This document shows, in pieces, positions 44,279 through 64,000 of a DNA stretch of 64,000 nucleotides. This DNA comes from Ricordea florida (lineage: Eukaryota; Cnidaria; Anthozoa; Corallimorpharia; Ricordeidae): the NCBI GenBank assembly GCA_949710005.1, contig OX453287.1, positions 22,528,285-22,592,284 on the forward strand. Reading direction: 5' to 3'. Position 1 is the stretch's first letter. Every line of letters starts with the position of its first letter. The position numbers were made by a program, and so were the translations under genes. The notes under the pieces were generated by a model. It had not been told where the DNA came from and made no database searches. It saw only the letters and a list, made by a program, of their open reading frames with translations.

Positions 44279-45388
44279 CTCGGAATAGCCAAATGCAGAC
44301 AGCGAGCCAGAGAAGTACTATTTTGGCCGGGAATGTCAGTGGAAATTGAGCAAATGGTCACCAACTGTAGTGTGTGTGCTGACTATGCCAAGAAACAGCC
44401 CTCAGAACCATTGAAGCCCTCTGTACCACCATCACTTCCTTGGAAGAAGATAGGAACCGACCTATTCGAATTTCGTGGGGAACATTATTTACTCTCTGTA
44501 TGCTACCGTAGCAAATTCCTTGAAGTTGCCAAACTGGAATCTTTAAGAAGTGGTGCTGTAATAGAGGAGTTAAAAAGGCAGTTTGGAGTCCATGGGATCC
44601 CAGCAGAAGTTGTTTCGGATAATGGCCCCCAGTTCAGCAGTATGGAGTTCCAGGATTTTGCCAAAGACTATGGCTTTAAGCACACCACCACCTCACCACA
44701 TTACCCGCAGGCTAATGGGGAAGTGGAGAGAGCAGTTCAAACTGTTAAGAAGTTGTGGCGAAAGAATGATGACAAGCATCTCGCCTTGCTAGATTATCGA
44801 ACAACGCCATTACCAGACATTGAACTGTCTCCAGCACAACTACTCATGGGTCGTCGGCTGAGAAATAAGTTGCCCATGAAAGAAAGTTTGCTCCAACCTG
44901 CAAGCAACAACCAGAAAGAAATCTCCAAGTATCTAGAAAAGACCAAAGAAAATCAGAAAAATTTCCATGACCGTCATGCAAGCAAGGACCTGAAGGAACT
45001 TCAGCCTGGGACCAAAGTTCGCATGCAACCTTGGACAGCCGCCAAGGAATGGAAGCCAGCTACTGTAGTCCAACATCACCACACACCAAGATCCTATGTA
45101 GTACAAGCTGAAAATGGCAGAAAGTATCGCCGCAACAGGCAGCATTTAAGAGTTTGCCCAGCTCCAGGACATGCTAGTTTGAATGCAGAACCACCTTTGG
45201 CAGCAGACCAGACCCTAACCCAGGATATAGAGCTGCCCAGAGAGAAACCAGACCAAATCATTGCACCTACACAGCCAGACATTACATCCCATGAGCAGCA
45301 TCCAGAACCAGCAAAGGAGAATGATGAAGGTCCATATGTCACCTGCAGTGGCAGACCAGTAGTAAAACCCAACCGGCTTGATCTGTAG
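44279..45388 (+). pseudogene. Gypsy integrase, cut off from its N-terminal part by the BEL/Pao insertion
   Basis: This is the remainder of the gypsy pol frame: the cysteine half of the zinc-binding motif (NCSVCADYAKK), the integrase core with D in IGTDLFEF, D in VSDNGPQFS and E in ANGEVERAVQTV, then a C-terminal domain with GTKVRMQPW and a tail ending NRLDL. The core is undamaged apart from the upstream break. An in-frame ATG in the BEL/Pao LTR (44168) could open a fused frame of 406 codons that lacks the first histidines of the zinc-binding motif, so it would probably not be a normal integrase. Confidence 0.85.
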
Positions 45389-45548
45389 ACTGGTCTGAGA
45401 TAAGAAAGACTCTGTTTACTTGTTCATTTATTTTACTTTAAACCAAGGACAGTGACATTATTTTGTTTTCATATTTTCTTTATTTTTCTTTACTCTTATT
45501 ATTTATTTCTTTTACAACAGTTATATTTCTTTCATTTAAAGGGAAGGA

Positions 45549-45682
45549 TGTGATATAAATGTGTCAAGTAAGACTCTCCCCTCCCTAGCTAGTCATAATA
45601 TGCTGATGTATGTCACGTGACAAAGCACGAGGAATAAACACATTTCACTTGTCAGCCATCTTGACTGTTCACTTATTTTACA
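45549..45682 (+). repeat. 3' LTR of the gypsy element
   Basis: 134 bp, ends TTTTACA, followed by the GCGGT target duplication. The host sequence that was originally next to the SRP72 start resumes at 45688. Confidence 0.92.
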
Positions 45683-45687
45683 GCGGT

Positions 45688-46611
45688 GTTCTTATTTAAC
45701 ACTGAGTACGCTTTGTTAGAGTCGTATAGGTGGTTATATGATTTGGTGAAGCGCGTGGACGGAAGCCAAGGATTGTCGACGTCATTTAGCAGGAGAATTT
45801 AGGAGAGTAAACCACGAAATGGGGTGGAGTTATTTTTTTGGCTTTGTTTCTTTGTCTTTTTTTATGAAAAGTGGCAAACCCGATGAAGTGGAGCTCGCAC
45901 AAAATAGCCGGTCACAATTGCTTTTTGACAACCCCCGAGGCCACAATCAAATTCCTTTCTTTTACAACCCAGTCTGTATATTTAACCATCTCTTTTTTTT
46001 TTCGCGGCCGAAGCAGTGATGGTTTCACGCGTGGTGGAATAGCGTCACTGTGACTACATCAAAAAGGATTAGCCTAGCTTTTTAAAAGAATTAAAAATCC
46101 CATCATTTCTAAAGGAAAAAGAAAGAGACCTGAAAATTTTCAAGCGCAAAACATGGGGTAGTCAGCAGAGCACTTGAACAATGTGGGAAGGGGAAGACGT
46201 CGAAGGGGAAATGATGGTTCAGGAGCCCATCACCCTGTCGCACGAAGTTTGCGTGCAATGCTTAACACGACCCTAACACCAGGAGATACCATTGTTTGAC
46301 ACTCCCGACGGGCGGTGGTGGGGGTGGAGTGTGTGTGGATACTTGACAATTTCCATACTGGGGTTGCAATATATATGGAAAGATCCTTATGCGTTCCAGT
46401 GCAAAATGGTAACTCATTCAAATAGTAACACTAGATTTTGTATAATGGATTTGCCAAAACATTAAAAGTTAAATGTAACATTGGATTGGAAAAAATTAAT
46501 GATAAAGAAAAAAAAAACAATAAAATTATAATAACAACAACAACAATAACAATAACTCTAACTCTAACACTAACAACAGTAACAGTAACTGTAACAATAA
46601 CAATAACAGTG

Positions 46612-46658
<47 letters not shown>

Positions 46659-47295
46659 CGTGAGAAGTTGTAGAAAACACTGCTGAATAGTGCTCAATAC
46701 ACATTTGTGTAGAGCGGTATATAGAATTGGGTTACTAAATGAAAACACACATGATTCCCTGCAACTCTGAGTTTTGTGCTTACGCACTCATCAGGCAGAT
46801 TTAATGAATTTAATTATAATAATAATAATATGGAAGGGTGATCTAGCCCTTGAGCTAGTCCCTCGCGTTTTTCCTTTGAATGTTTATTTCCTATGGGGGT
46901 GTGGGTGGGGTGGTTCGCGAGAAAAGGGGAAGATTTCAGAATTCAGGCCTCAGTCCCACAGAAGGGTATGGATTTCACGAGAGCGGACGTGTATGAACTG
47001 AAAGAGTTAATCTGTTGCCAAAGATCTATAAAAAAAATTCTGAAAAGTGCCTTCTGGCAGTATCAGTCTTAGATAATCCAATAGATCAAAAATCAAAGAC
47101 TCAAGAAATGAAAATGACCATACAGTTAGGACGGTCATTTTCAAGGAAACATGACTCCTGCTTTAGGGAACATGGTAACAAATGGTCTATGATAGGGGGT
47201 GGGAGAATTGAGGGTAGTGGACACGTGGCAAGCAAATATGTTATAGCAGGATTCTGGTTATAGGGAACAAATAAGGAAAAGCAGCGGGCACATGG
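45688..47295. other. Displaced SRP72 upstream region and repeats; no gene seen
   Basis: The first few hundred bases after the gypsy element are the ancestral upstream DNA of SRP72, now about 7.8 kb from its start codon. Further right are simple repeats (46529-46660) and short open frames without family features. I see no RNA gene here. Confidence 0.55.
46529..46660. repeat. Compound microsatellite (AAC/AAT/CTAACT)n
   Basis: A run changing from AAC and AAT units through CTAACTCTAAC and AACAGT to about seventeen AAT-type units. Confidence 0.85.
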
Positions 47296-49040
47296 GAACA
47301 TACAACATTCAAACCATTTTAAACTCCGAGCTGTCACCTTTTCGGAGGTTCGAAAGATGCTTAAAGAATTGAAACCAAGGAAGGCTACTGGTATTGACGG
47401 TATTCCATCTCGTTTACTTAAAGACGGAGCCGATGCCCTGGCCACACCGTTATCTGCTATCTTTAATCTTTCTATCCAACAAAATGTGATCCCCGCGGAA
47501 TGGAAAAAAGCGAAGGTAACCCCTTTACACAAGGCAGGTGCAAAGGATAACCCCCAAAATTATCGCCCCATATCAGTACTGCCTGTAGTATCTAAAGTCC
47601 TTGAAAGGCTAATTCACAAGCAGCTCGCAAGTTATTTTGACGAACATGGCTTGTTATGTATGTCACAATCCGGTTTTAGAAGAAAACACTCAACTGAGAC
47701 AGCTGTCACCTACTTCGCTGATGAAATTCTTATGAACATGGATAAGGGCGAAGTCACTGGCTCCGTGTTTATCGACTTGGCTAAGGCTTTTGACACGGTT
47801 GACCATGAGATATTGATTAGTAAACTGAAGTACTATGGTGTTTGCGATGAAAGCCTACCGTGGTTTGCGAATTATTTTTCGCGAAGAAAGCAAGTTGTGT
47901 GTATTGATTCTCAATCATCAGAGGAGCTTGAAATTACTTCTGGAGTGCCTCAGGGGTCCATTCTAGGGCCCCTGTTGTTTATTGTCTACATTAATGATTT
48001 ACCTCGTTCTTTGAAACATTGCTCAGTGAACATGTACGCAGACGACACAGCTATATATCTTGGTAGTCAAACCGTAGATACCTTAAATACTTATTTGAAC
48101 CAAGATCTTGAATGTTTAGCCGAATGGCTAGAGGACAATAATCTTGTCTTAAATGTTACCAAAACTAAATCCTTGTTATTTACTTCTCAAAGGCACAAAG
48201 AGCGCGATTGTAAGCTAAGTTTAATTCTTCTAGGAAGGAAAATATCCTGCGTGACTACCTTCAAATATCTAGGTGTCGTTTTTGACAACTTTATGACCTG
48301 GAAGGCTCACGCGGATTATGTGTGTAAAAAGGTGGCATGCAGAGTTGGTATTTTGGGCCGCATTAGAGGTTTCTTGACAAAAGAGGTGTCTATACTAGTT
48401 CACAATACGTTGATTCTGCCATTGTTTGATTATTGCGATGTTGCTTGGAGTGGTCTGTTACAACAAGACCAGGATAGATTACAGCGTCTACAACACAGAT
48501 CGGCGCGTATAATTACGTGTTGTTCACGCTCCACTGAGGCAATGAATCAATTACGTTGGTCGAGTCTTTCCAAGAGACGCTCTTATCATAAGGTCAAGCT
48601 TGTTTTTCTTTGTCTAAACTCTTTAGCCCCTAGTTATTTCTTGGCATTTTTTACCAGATTTTCGAACATTCATAGCTATTCCACCAGGCAGAGCAGTAGG
48701 TTATTGTTACCTAGGGTGAAATCAAATTTTGGAAAAAACACGTTTCTTTTCAGTGGAGCAAAAATTTTTAATGAGTTGCCCACTGACATAACAAAAGCAC
48801 AAGACACACAGACTTTCTGCCGCCGTGCAAAAGGGTTTTTATTATCGAAATAGTTCTTAGTGATTGTCTCTTAGTATTAAGTATTGTAAATAGATTTCTA
48901 ACGTAGTTCTTAGTTTTTAAAGTGTACATGAATTTGTATTTTTAACTTAATGTTATCTATACAGGGCCCCCATGGATACCAGCCTTTGAGCTGAACGGGC
49001 TACCCTGTTTAAATAAAGTTTTACTTTACTTTACTTTACT
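47296..49040 (+). mobile_element. 5'-truncated LINE with (TTTAC)n tail
   Basis: The element keeps the reverse transcriptase and the 3' UTR and ends in AAATAAAG followed by about four TTTAC units (49018-49040), a pentanucleotide tail as in CR1/L2-like LINEs. The endonuclease part is missing, as in typical truncated insertions. The left border is approximate, because the frame is open a little upstream of the first methionine. It lies in the intergenic space between SRP72 and the EBF gene. Confidence 0.85.
47357..48853 (+). CDS. Non-LTR retrotransposon reverse transcriptase (partial ORF2)
   Basis: 498 residues without stops. The reverse transcriptase motifs are KPRKATGIDGIPSRLLK, NYRPISVLPVVSKVLERL, QSGFRRKHSTETAV, motif A FIDLAKAFDTVDH near 138, motif B SGVPQGSILGPLLF, and catalytic motif C MYADDTAIY near 226. 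The C-terminal thumb-like part (LQRLQHRSARIIT and SYSTRQSSRLLLP) follows. The frame is open upstream of the methionine (AVTFSEVRK), so the ATG is internal to the ancestral ORF2. An undamaged frame suggests a fairly recent insertion, but without the endonuclease it is not autonomous. Confidence 0.92.
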   Translation: MLKELKPRKATGIDGIPSRLLKDGADALATPLSAIFNLSIQQNVIPAEWKKAKVTPLHKAGAKDNPQNYRPISVLPVVSKVLERLIHKQLASYFDEHGLLCMSQSGFRRKHSTETAVTYFADEILMNMDKGEVTGSVFIDLAKAFDTVDHEILISKLKYYGVCDESLPWFANYFSRRKQVVCIDSQSSEELEITSGVPQGSILGPLLFIVYINDLPRSLKHCSVNMYADDTAIYLGSQTVDTLNTYLNQDLECLAEWLEDNNLVLNVTKTKSLLFTSQRHKERDCKLSLILLGRKISCVTTFKYLGVVFDNFMTWKAHADYVCKKVACRVGILGRIRGFLTKEVSILVHNTLILPLFDYCDVAWSGLLQQDQDRLQRLQHRSARIITCCSRSTEAMNQLRWSSLSKRRSYHKVKLVFLCLNSLAPSYFLAFFTRFSNIHSYSTRQSSRLLLPRVKSNFGKNTFLFSGAKIFNELPTDITKAQDTQTFCRRAKGFLLSK

Positions 49041-49076
49041 AACATAGGGCAATTTAGGGAGGGAATAAGGACCCCC

Positions 49077-49094
49077 ACCCCCCCCCCCCCCCGA
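49077..49094. repeat. Poly-C tract
   Basis: A long uninterrupted C run upstream of the EBF gene. Its length is likely to be error-prone in sequencing. A similar run is near 61057. Confidence 0.85.
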
Positions 49095-49817
49095 CCTTCC
49101 TTCTCTGGGAGACCCTCAGTTACATGGGGAATACGAAGACGTCTGGCTTCCTAAAGGGAACTTAGAAATGTGAGCAAACAATTTGAACTTAACGGTAGAT
49201 AGTTAAAGGGTACAGAGCTAGGAATACAGCATATTTGAATCCAGAATCAAGCACTGTTCCGAGGGCGATAAAAGACGACACAGATTGCAATACTACCGGA
49301 AATGGACAACGAAACGGTCACGCAGCCCCACGTGACGGCGGTTGAGTTAGGTTTCCTCTTAGCAGGCGATTGGTCAGAAATTGGATTAATATCTTTATTA
49401 ACACAATAGCTATTTGTTTAAACCATTGTTATTAAACTATTGTTATTGATTATAACTGCGACCAATGCGATTGGTTAAGAGATACGTCATAGTAAATATA
49501 TTATATTCGCGTTCTGTTCATAATTCCCTGGGGAGGCTCATCGAGTTAGGTATCTCGTCCTTTGGGAGTTGAATGACCCACAACTCTTCACAGCAACAAA
49601 GAAGGTAGCGACTTGTGACCGCGGGACCTGTTTCATGCTCAAAAGACCGGTAAACAATACACAGAGGGGCGACGAAGCTTTCTCGCAACCGTCCAGACAC
49701 AGCCAAAACAGCGACACAGCGAAGGAATTTGTCAGCATTGGAATTCAAACTTAGAAACGCCAACATACGTAATACACGAAGTTTTTAAAGTTGTCACTCG
49801 CTTTAATTTCTATCTCC

Positions 49818-58740
<8,923 letters not shown>

Positions 58741-59011
58741 TAACTATAATAATAGAATCATGCCTCTAACTTAGAATAGGACAACGCAATCACAAATAAT
58801 GAACTTTGTTCTCGTGTGTAGAACAATCTAGCTCACTGTATTCTATCCTCAAGTAGTAGAACTCAACTCGCATTCTATCACGAATCCGGCAATCTGATTG
58901 GCCACCGTGCTCACTATCCATTCTCTGAGGATTATACCAAAGGAACGCACCCGCAGATTGCTCAGGTGCCCCCAACTGGCAAACTGTATTACAGTGAACT
59001 ATTATGTTCGT

Positions 59012-59209
59012 AAGAAATTGGATAAATCAAACGAGTTGATTAAGTAAGTTATACCACCGTAAGGTGAATGGGAGGTGCTGACGTTTCGAGCGTTAGCCCT
59101 TCGTCGGAGCGCTCCGACGAAGGGCTAACGCTCGAAACGTCAGCACCTCCCATTCACCTTACGGTGGTATAACTTACTTAATCAACTCGTTTGATTTATC
59201 CAATTTCTT
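59012..59209. repeat. Perfect 198-bp palindrome within a family B MITE
   Basis: Two 99-bp arms are exact reverse complements with no spacer, centred on GGAGC|GCTCC at 59110/59111. The arms contain AAGAAATTGGATAAATC, GTTATACCACCGTAAGGTG and GACGTTTCGAGCGTTAGCCC. The right flank (59210-59275) continues with GAAACTATCCCCACAATAC, the end of the family B element seen at 25858-26043. A fragment with GACGTTTCGATCGTTAGCC also lies at 58388. Confidence 0.9.
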
Positions 59210-61239
59210 GTGTTTCAATTTCCCACCGACGCAGCACCAGTTTCTTTAGAAACTATCCCCACAATACTTATTATGTTCGTAAACGTGATAACAAAAATGG
59301 TGGCCCGAATGGTGAGACTGAACTTGCAGGAACGTGAACAGTAGTTTGGAAGAGGTTCCCAGGATCAAATGGTACCTAAGGTCGCTATAAATACATTTTT
59401 AGACGAGGCTAAAGCAACTTACAGCACAATTGAGCCATTCTTGAGCGAGTAGAGCAGCTCTTAGCAGGGGGTGGCGGTGGTCGTTCCTTTGGGAGGAATT
59501 TAGCAACACACTGTGCAGATGTCAACATGACAATCTGGCAGACACCTTAGCTGTGACCTTACTTGCGTCCCTGTAGAGCCGCTTTCAGTGTATAGTTTTC
59601 TCAAGTCGGTAGCGACTTACAAGAGCGGAATGAGAATGAACGAGAGCACATGAAGAAGGTACGACTTGTGTCATGCGCGAGAAGAAACGCTTACGTTTGG
59701 AAGTTCTACTTTTTTGTAGCTTGCACGTGATTGGTCGAGTAGGCAACGCCAATCAGAATCGCAAATCAAATCTTAGTAAATTTTTCTCGTGCTTAATAAT
59801 TGGAAACTGCTTTACTATCAGAATAATGATCACAGAGCAAAACTGGTTTACTTTTTACTTGTCCTTTTCATTTGTACTTAAATTGCATGTAAAACAAGTT
59901 CGAATGAAAAATACACGAATCAGTGAATTTCAGCTTTTGATAAGAGGTTAATATATTTTTGTAAAATAAATATTTTCAAACGCCGTTATACAGATGTAGG
60001 TATTTTGTAAACCTTATTCCCAATTTTAATGATACACGAGTCCTAACTTATTTTTCTACGTAAGCAACACTATGCAAAAGTATTCTAATGTGATAACTGG
60101 ACTGATACCAGAAAGGAATTGACTATTGTATAGATAATTATTTATTTTTGGTTTCTTATACAGTGTTCTGATAGTTTGTTTATCCTACTGCCTCTTGTAA
60201 CTGTACAGAAAACTGACAAAACAATGTACTTACTTTATTAAGGAAACAGCACCGAGTCTATTTTTGGCATACAGTTTATTTCTAACTCGCCTAATTGCAA
60301 AGTGTACAACCGCTTAGTTGACAGTGAGTCAATAATATATTTTGTGTGAGACTGAGATTACTTTTTAAGGAAGGTGTGAGAATAAACTAATTTCCCAAGT
60401 CTCTCGCATCATGGTGTCTTCCCACAATATACTCTCTTCTAATGTCCTTCACAGCCTTAGTCTCCCTTACACTGGATCGTCACGCAACGCTTCGAAGAAG
60501 ACGTATTCTCTCCCAAACTGCGGTAGCCTGCGTAGCAAGCGTTTTCGAGTGGTTTCGGAAGGAAGAAGGAGCAACGGGTTTTCGGTTTTGGAACTAGAGC
60601 CAAATCCCCCTCTTTTACTCGCCCCACTTTTCGCGCGGTTTTTCTTTACTCCGGTCCCCAGAGTCTCCGTGCTCTGGTCAGAGGGTTTAGTCGCCAGGAC
60701 GAACTCTGGGAAAATGAAATTTAAGAATTTTTTGATCAGGCTGAAACTGCGGATGTTAGAAAAATTATTGGCAAGATTTCCTCACAGGTCCCTACTTCAT
60801 TATGCATGCTGAAGCTGTCTTGTCTGGTGTAATGCACATGCAAATATTTCTTGTGTTCGAAGAACCAAATGGTATAGTTACAGAATGCATAATGAATAAT
60901 TACCTTTGCGGAAGTCTTACCAAATTATTTTACAAGCAAGTTTAAACAACGCACTGAACGAAAGAGGAAAAAGAGACTGTTTGCAGTCCAACTCTCCCTG
61001 AGTGTGTAAGGGCTGGTTTGGTTTCAGATGCATATTTTCTGCTATTCCTCGTGTCCCCCCCCCCCCCCCACTAAGGATTTTTTTCGCCCTTTTGCCCTTT
61101 CGCCTGAACAGGTCAGGGTATGTTATGTGAGCAGAATAATACATTCACAGGAGCTCATGGGCTCCTAACATTCTGACATTCAGCAATCAAGTTTTTTTTT
61201 AATTTCAAGTTCTTTAATTTATTTTTTCAGCAAGCAAGT

Positions 61240-61515
61240 TGATGGATAGAGACAAGAGAAAATGAGGAAAAAGAATATAACCCCGTCTGATATGATTAGG
61301 GGACAGAATCGCGGAATCCAGCCTGCGCGGAACCTATCACATCTCGAACCATGGCTGCGCGGTTTCCTCATGGCGCATTGAAATTACAACCACCCGATGA
61401 GAAGGATATCAACCATTGGTCAATAGTTTCCGGATCTAAAAACACATTCTGTCCCCTTATCATAGTAAGAGAACCCAGTACGGAAGATGCGTTCTCTTTC
61501 CTCATTTTCTCTTGA
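61240..61515. mobile_element. MITE-like inverted-repeat element
   Basis: The left part carries AAGAGAAAATGAGGAAA and TAGGGGACAGAAT. The right part carries the complements ATTCTGTCCCCTTATCATA and TTTCCTCATTTTCTCTTGA. The arms are imperfect and about 70-80 bp, enclosing about 110 bp without coding potential. Confidence 0.5.
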
Positions 61516-61885
61516 TGGAGAGTATGCTTACAATGGTCTGAGAGAATGCAAAAAATGTGGTCAGCTAAACTATACCACAAACCGCAGTTCCTCAATTGGT
61601 CCCGATCGAGGGTGAATTCCTCCTGATTTCGAGTGTACATGTGTTCGTATGTACAGCGCCAAATCATGGTAATGTAACCCATTTTGGTCTGAAAATGTCA
61701 CTGACTTTTGCGTTCAGATCTCGAAATAAGGTAAGGATTTTTACATTATCTTGCCCTAGGTTGTCTAGGTTCTGGCGTTGTAAAGTGGAGGGGCTTGAAA
61801 ACGAGCGCCGAAGGCGCGTGTTTGTAGGGGGATCTGGGGGTATCCTCCCCCAGAAAATTTTGAAATCTAGAGGCTCGGAAATGGC

Positions 61886-62437
61886 GAGCGCTTACCATTT
61901 GAATGGAATTTTCGGTGAATTTTTTGCGACAAATGGTACTGTACTGAAACGGAACGGATTGATCTGAATCATTTGATCCGAAGTCTCGGATGCCAGTAAG
62001 CTGGGGCCTAGCTATAGTATCAATGTTTTCCTGCGCTACTTTGCTCAAAAGCGCGAACCGTCAAAACAAAAGAAAAACGTAACTATCAGCAACCAAAACT
62101 TAAAGCTTTCACACCTGGGGTGCGATAGGTGTGTTGGAGGAACTGGAACAGATTTGGCGAGGAGAACAAGCAGTTTTCGCATTGATAAACTTGTAACACT
62201 TGATCACTATCATTCGCGATATCCGCCATGCTGTCTTCTCGCAAATATCATCTTGAAAAACCTGCATGGCACTGGTATTGTCAAATGGTACAGAAATTTC
62301 GGGATATTCCGGTACAACCGAGAAAAAGGTAATACCTTGGAAGGTATTACTTTTTTTCCGAAAACATTCCACCGGAATGAACCGTTCCATTTTAACTTTT
62401 ACCAGAATTTCCAGTTTTTCCGTACAAATGGTAAGCG
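61886..62437. mobile_element. Possible non-autonomous DNA element with GCGCTTACCATTTG ends
   Basis: The left end GCGCTTACCATTTG and the right end CAAATGGTAAGCGC are perfect inverted repeats of 14 bp, about 550 bp apart. The body includes inverted ACCGG and CCGGT phrases near 62310-62375 and has no coding potential. It lies beside a C-rich palindromic phrase at 61830-61850. Confidence 0.45.
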
Positions 62438-63491
62438 CCCGGTATTTTCAACATTCTCCATGAGATAATTCTCAAAAAAAAAAAACAACCTGGATAAAAT
62501 GTAAAATGTCATCGTCGTAAAAAGTGGGGGGGGAGGGGCTTAACTCCCCCAGCTTCCCCCCCCCTGACTCCGCCTTCCCTGAAAAGACGCAATTTAGGAA
62601 CTTGCTTTTACGATTCCCAAGTCTCTCATCTCTCCTTATCTCTCGTTCTTGCCCAAAAGAGGAAAGCTCTGCAGGCCATTCTAAGTATTAGGCCACCCTT
62701 TTTAACATTTTTATATGTTTTACACGGACAGCCCAGTTCACGTCTCTAAAGCGTTCTTGTTACTTGTGCCACAAGGGTCCACAATGGGGCTTTCAAATCC
62801 CGCCTTCCCGCCCTTTTTTTCTTGGGAATCCCAATCCCGCCCTCTTTTCGAAGACGGTTTTGCGTTAATTAGTAATTTGTTAAATAACACGAATGGACGG
62901 TTGGATGATTTCAAGGTTCAGTTGACTTTTCGAAATTTGAAGCCAAGAATCGCTTTTAATGTTTAATGAACGCATTAATCATTTTTAGGCGGAACGCTTC
63001 AGGCGTTTTGACTGTAATCAGTGTAAAGAAACATCTGCACAAGCATTATCTTGTATTAAGACGTGATCGTGAACCCAGCAGAATACCAGTACGAACTCGT
63101 TCATATCACTCAAAGGCACTAGCTTAAGTCCTCCAAAGTGCATTGTTATGTGAAAGCTAAAAAACAACGAAATAAAGCAAAGTTTTTGTTTTAAGGATGA
63201 GGTGATAATCCATTTATAAGTATAATAAAGTTAAGAGAGAGAGCTAGTCGGTATTTGTCATTGTTTTCTCCAAATAAACTGTGTCTTCACAAGAGTCAGG
63301 CCCTGCATGCAGCGAATTATTGTAAATTAAATTTATTTCAGACATGGAAAAGGACCCTGGTCCTAGGTCCGTGAGTCATGCGTCTGACCAAGAGAAAATG
63401 AGGGTTTACACATAAGCACTACCAATGCTCATGCACATTGACGGCTTGAATCCGGGATAGCAAAATAATGAGCACATAAATATGCATTTAC

Positions 63492-63639
63492 TTGCTTGAA
63501 ACGCTCGAGAAAGTCTGGATACCGATAAGTCAGACGCTGCGAAGTCCAAGATTCTTTCCCTCGCTTTAAAGTCCAGTATCTTGCTGCGTGCTACAACGAA
63601 AATAATTAAACTCACAACCACAGAAAACGCGCCAAACAT
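63492..63639 (-). CDS. Candidate first exon, membrane-anchor-like N terminus, unknown gene
   Basis: From an ATG at 63639 the minus strand encodes a hydrophobic start (MFGAFSVVVSLIIFVVARSK) that could be a signal anchor, followed by a charged stretch, and reaches a fair donor (GTAAAT) after 63492. The G+C-richer sequence upstream would suit a promoter. No following exon was found before the EBF gene, so this may be chance. Confidence 0.22.
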
Positions 63640-64000
63640 TCCACGAAAACGAAGGGCTCGAAAAATTGCGCCAAGGCAGCTGTGGGGACTGAGGAACAGG
63701 ACCGAGCATGTCCCTCACCAGGCTCCCCCTGGGTTACTTTTGTCATTCGGTGTGCGAACGATTGATGAATTCTTCGCCCAAAACCAAAAAATTGAAAATT
63801 TTGGACTTTCTTCTAAATTCCTGTAATCGTCGATGACACAAGACTGTGGCAATGATTTTCCTGCTAATAAACAATTAGCATAGCCTGCCTGATTTTCTAT
63901 TCGATGGTAACTGCACAAAAATTAGAAGGCAATGTGATATTTTTGGCTTTTATAAAAGTGAAAACAGTAAATTGTTAACAGATACACGTTTAGTGATTTC

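Larger units (their letters stand above)
37925..45682 (+). mobile_element. Ty3/gypsy LTR retrotransposon, internally deleted, host of a BEL/Pao insertion
   Basis: 134-bp LTRs (37925-38058 and 45549-45682) start TGTGATATAAATG and end TTATTTTACA, differ by two substitutions, and are flanked by the target duplication GCGGT (37920-37924 and 45683-45687). A primer-binding site beginning TGG follows the left LTR at once, and a purine tract (AAAGGGAAGGA) precedes the right LTR. Only late pol is kept: the connector before integrase, integrase, and a C-terminal tail. Gag, protease and reverse transcriptase are missing, so the element needed help to move. A BEL/Pao element splits its reading frame at 38318. 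It sits 34 bp upstream of the SRP72 start codon. Confidence 0.92.
58741..64000. other. Repeat-rich intergenic region downstream of the EBF gene
   Basis: No gene identified. The first part may be EBF 3' UTR; the nearest AATAAA is near 59966. The region holds a perfect palindrome at 59012-59209, phrases that look like dispersed repeats (GGTAGCCTGCGTAGCAAGCG at 60522), inverted-repeat elements at 61240-61515 and 61886-62437, a poly-C run near 61057 and a candidate exon at 63492-63639. Confidence 0.55.

Noticed and set aside
46431-46787. 118-codon minus-strand frame rich in Ile and Val
   Set aside because: It is a translation of the AAT/AAC microsatellite.

Overview
This is animal nuclear DNA, not microbial. 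It holds intron-rich genes with GT-AG (and one GC-AG) splice sites, tRNA-derived SINEs, LINEs, Ty3/gypsy and BEL/Pao retroelements, MITE-like foldback repeats and a Polinton (Maverick). The gene content (SRP72, NPC2, DBF4, an EBF/COE factor of the invertebrate type) and the repeat style suggest a cnidarian, most likely a stony coral. That taxonomic call is inference, because no phylogeny could be run.

Layout. (1) 1-5.5 kb: one end of a Polinton, with a retroviral-type integrase (+, running in from the left edge) converging on an intact protein-primed DNA polymerase B (-), then short tandem repeats. It lies downstream of DBF4 exon 4, apparently in a DBF4 intron. (2) 6.5-8.6 kb: exons 1-4 of DBF4 (-). 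(3) 7,261-16,049 and 16,050-24,786: a head-to-tail duplication of about 8.8 kb. Each unit carries DBF4 exons 1-3, a single-exon NPC2-like gene and the last six exons of SRP72. (4) 20.4-37.9 kb: a complete 22-exon SRP72 gene (-), rebuilt exon by exon with all phases consistent (669 aa). (5) 37.9-45.7 kb: a deleted Ty3/gypsy element inserted 34 bp upstream of the SRP72 ATG, itself split by a very young BEL/Pao element with identical LTRs. (6) 47.3-49.0 kb: a 5'-truncated LINE. (7) 49.8-58.7 kb: a complete 15-exon EBF/COE transcription factor (+, 656 aa), head-to-head with SRP72. (8) 58.7-64 kb: repeat-rich DNA with a perfect 198-bp palindrome and no gene I can identify.

How it fits together. 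The ancestral order on the minus strand was SRP72 - NPC2 - DBF4. The duplication kept one complete SRP72 (through the second unit) and one DBF4 with all four visible exons (through the first unit). Between them it left two NPC2 copies and an orphan DBF4 5' part facing an orphan SRP72 3' part. The orphan SRP72 part has a 1-bp frameshift that the intact gene lacks. A false duplication from uncollapsed haplotypes in the assembly is the main alternative. I found no CRISPR array, operon or defence system; the notable biology is mobile-element nesting and gene duplication.
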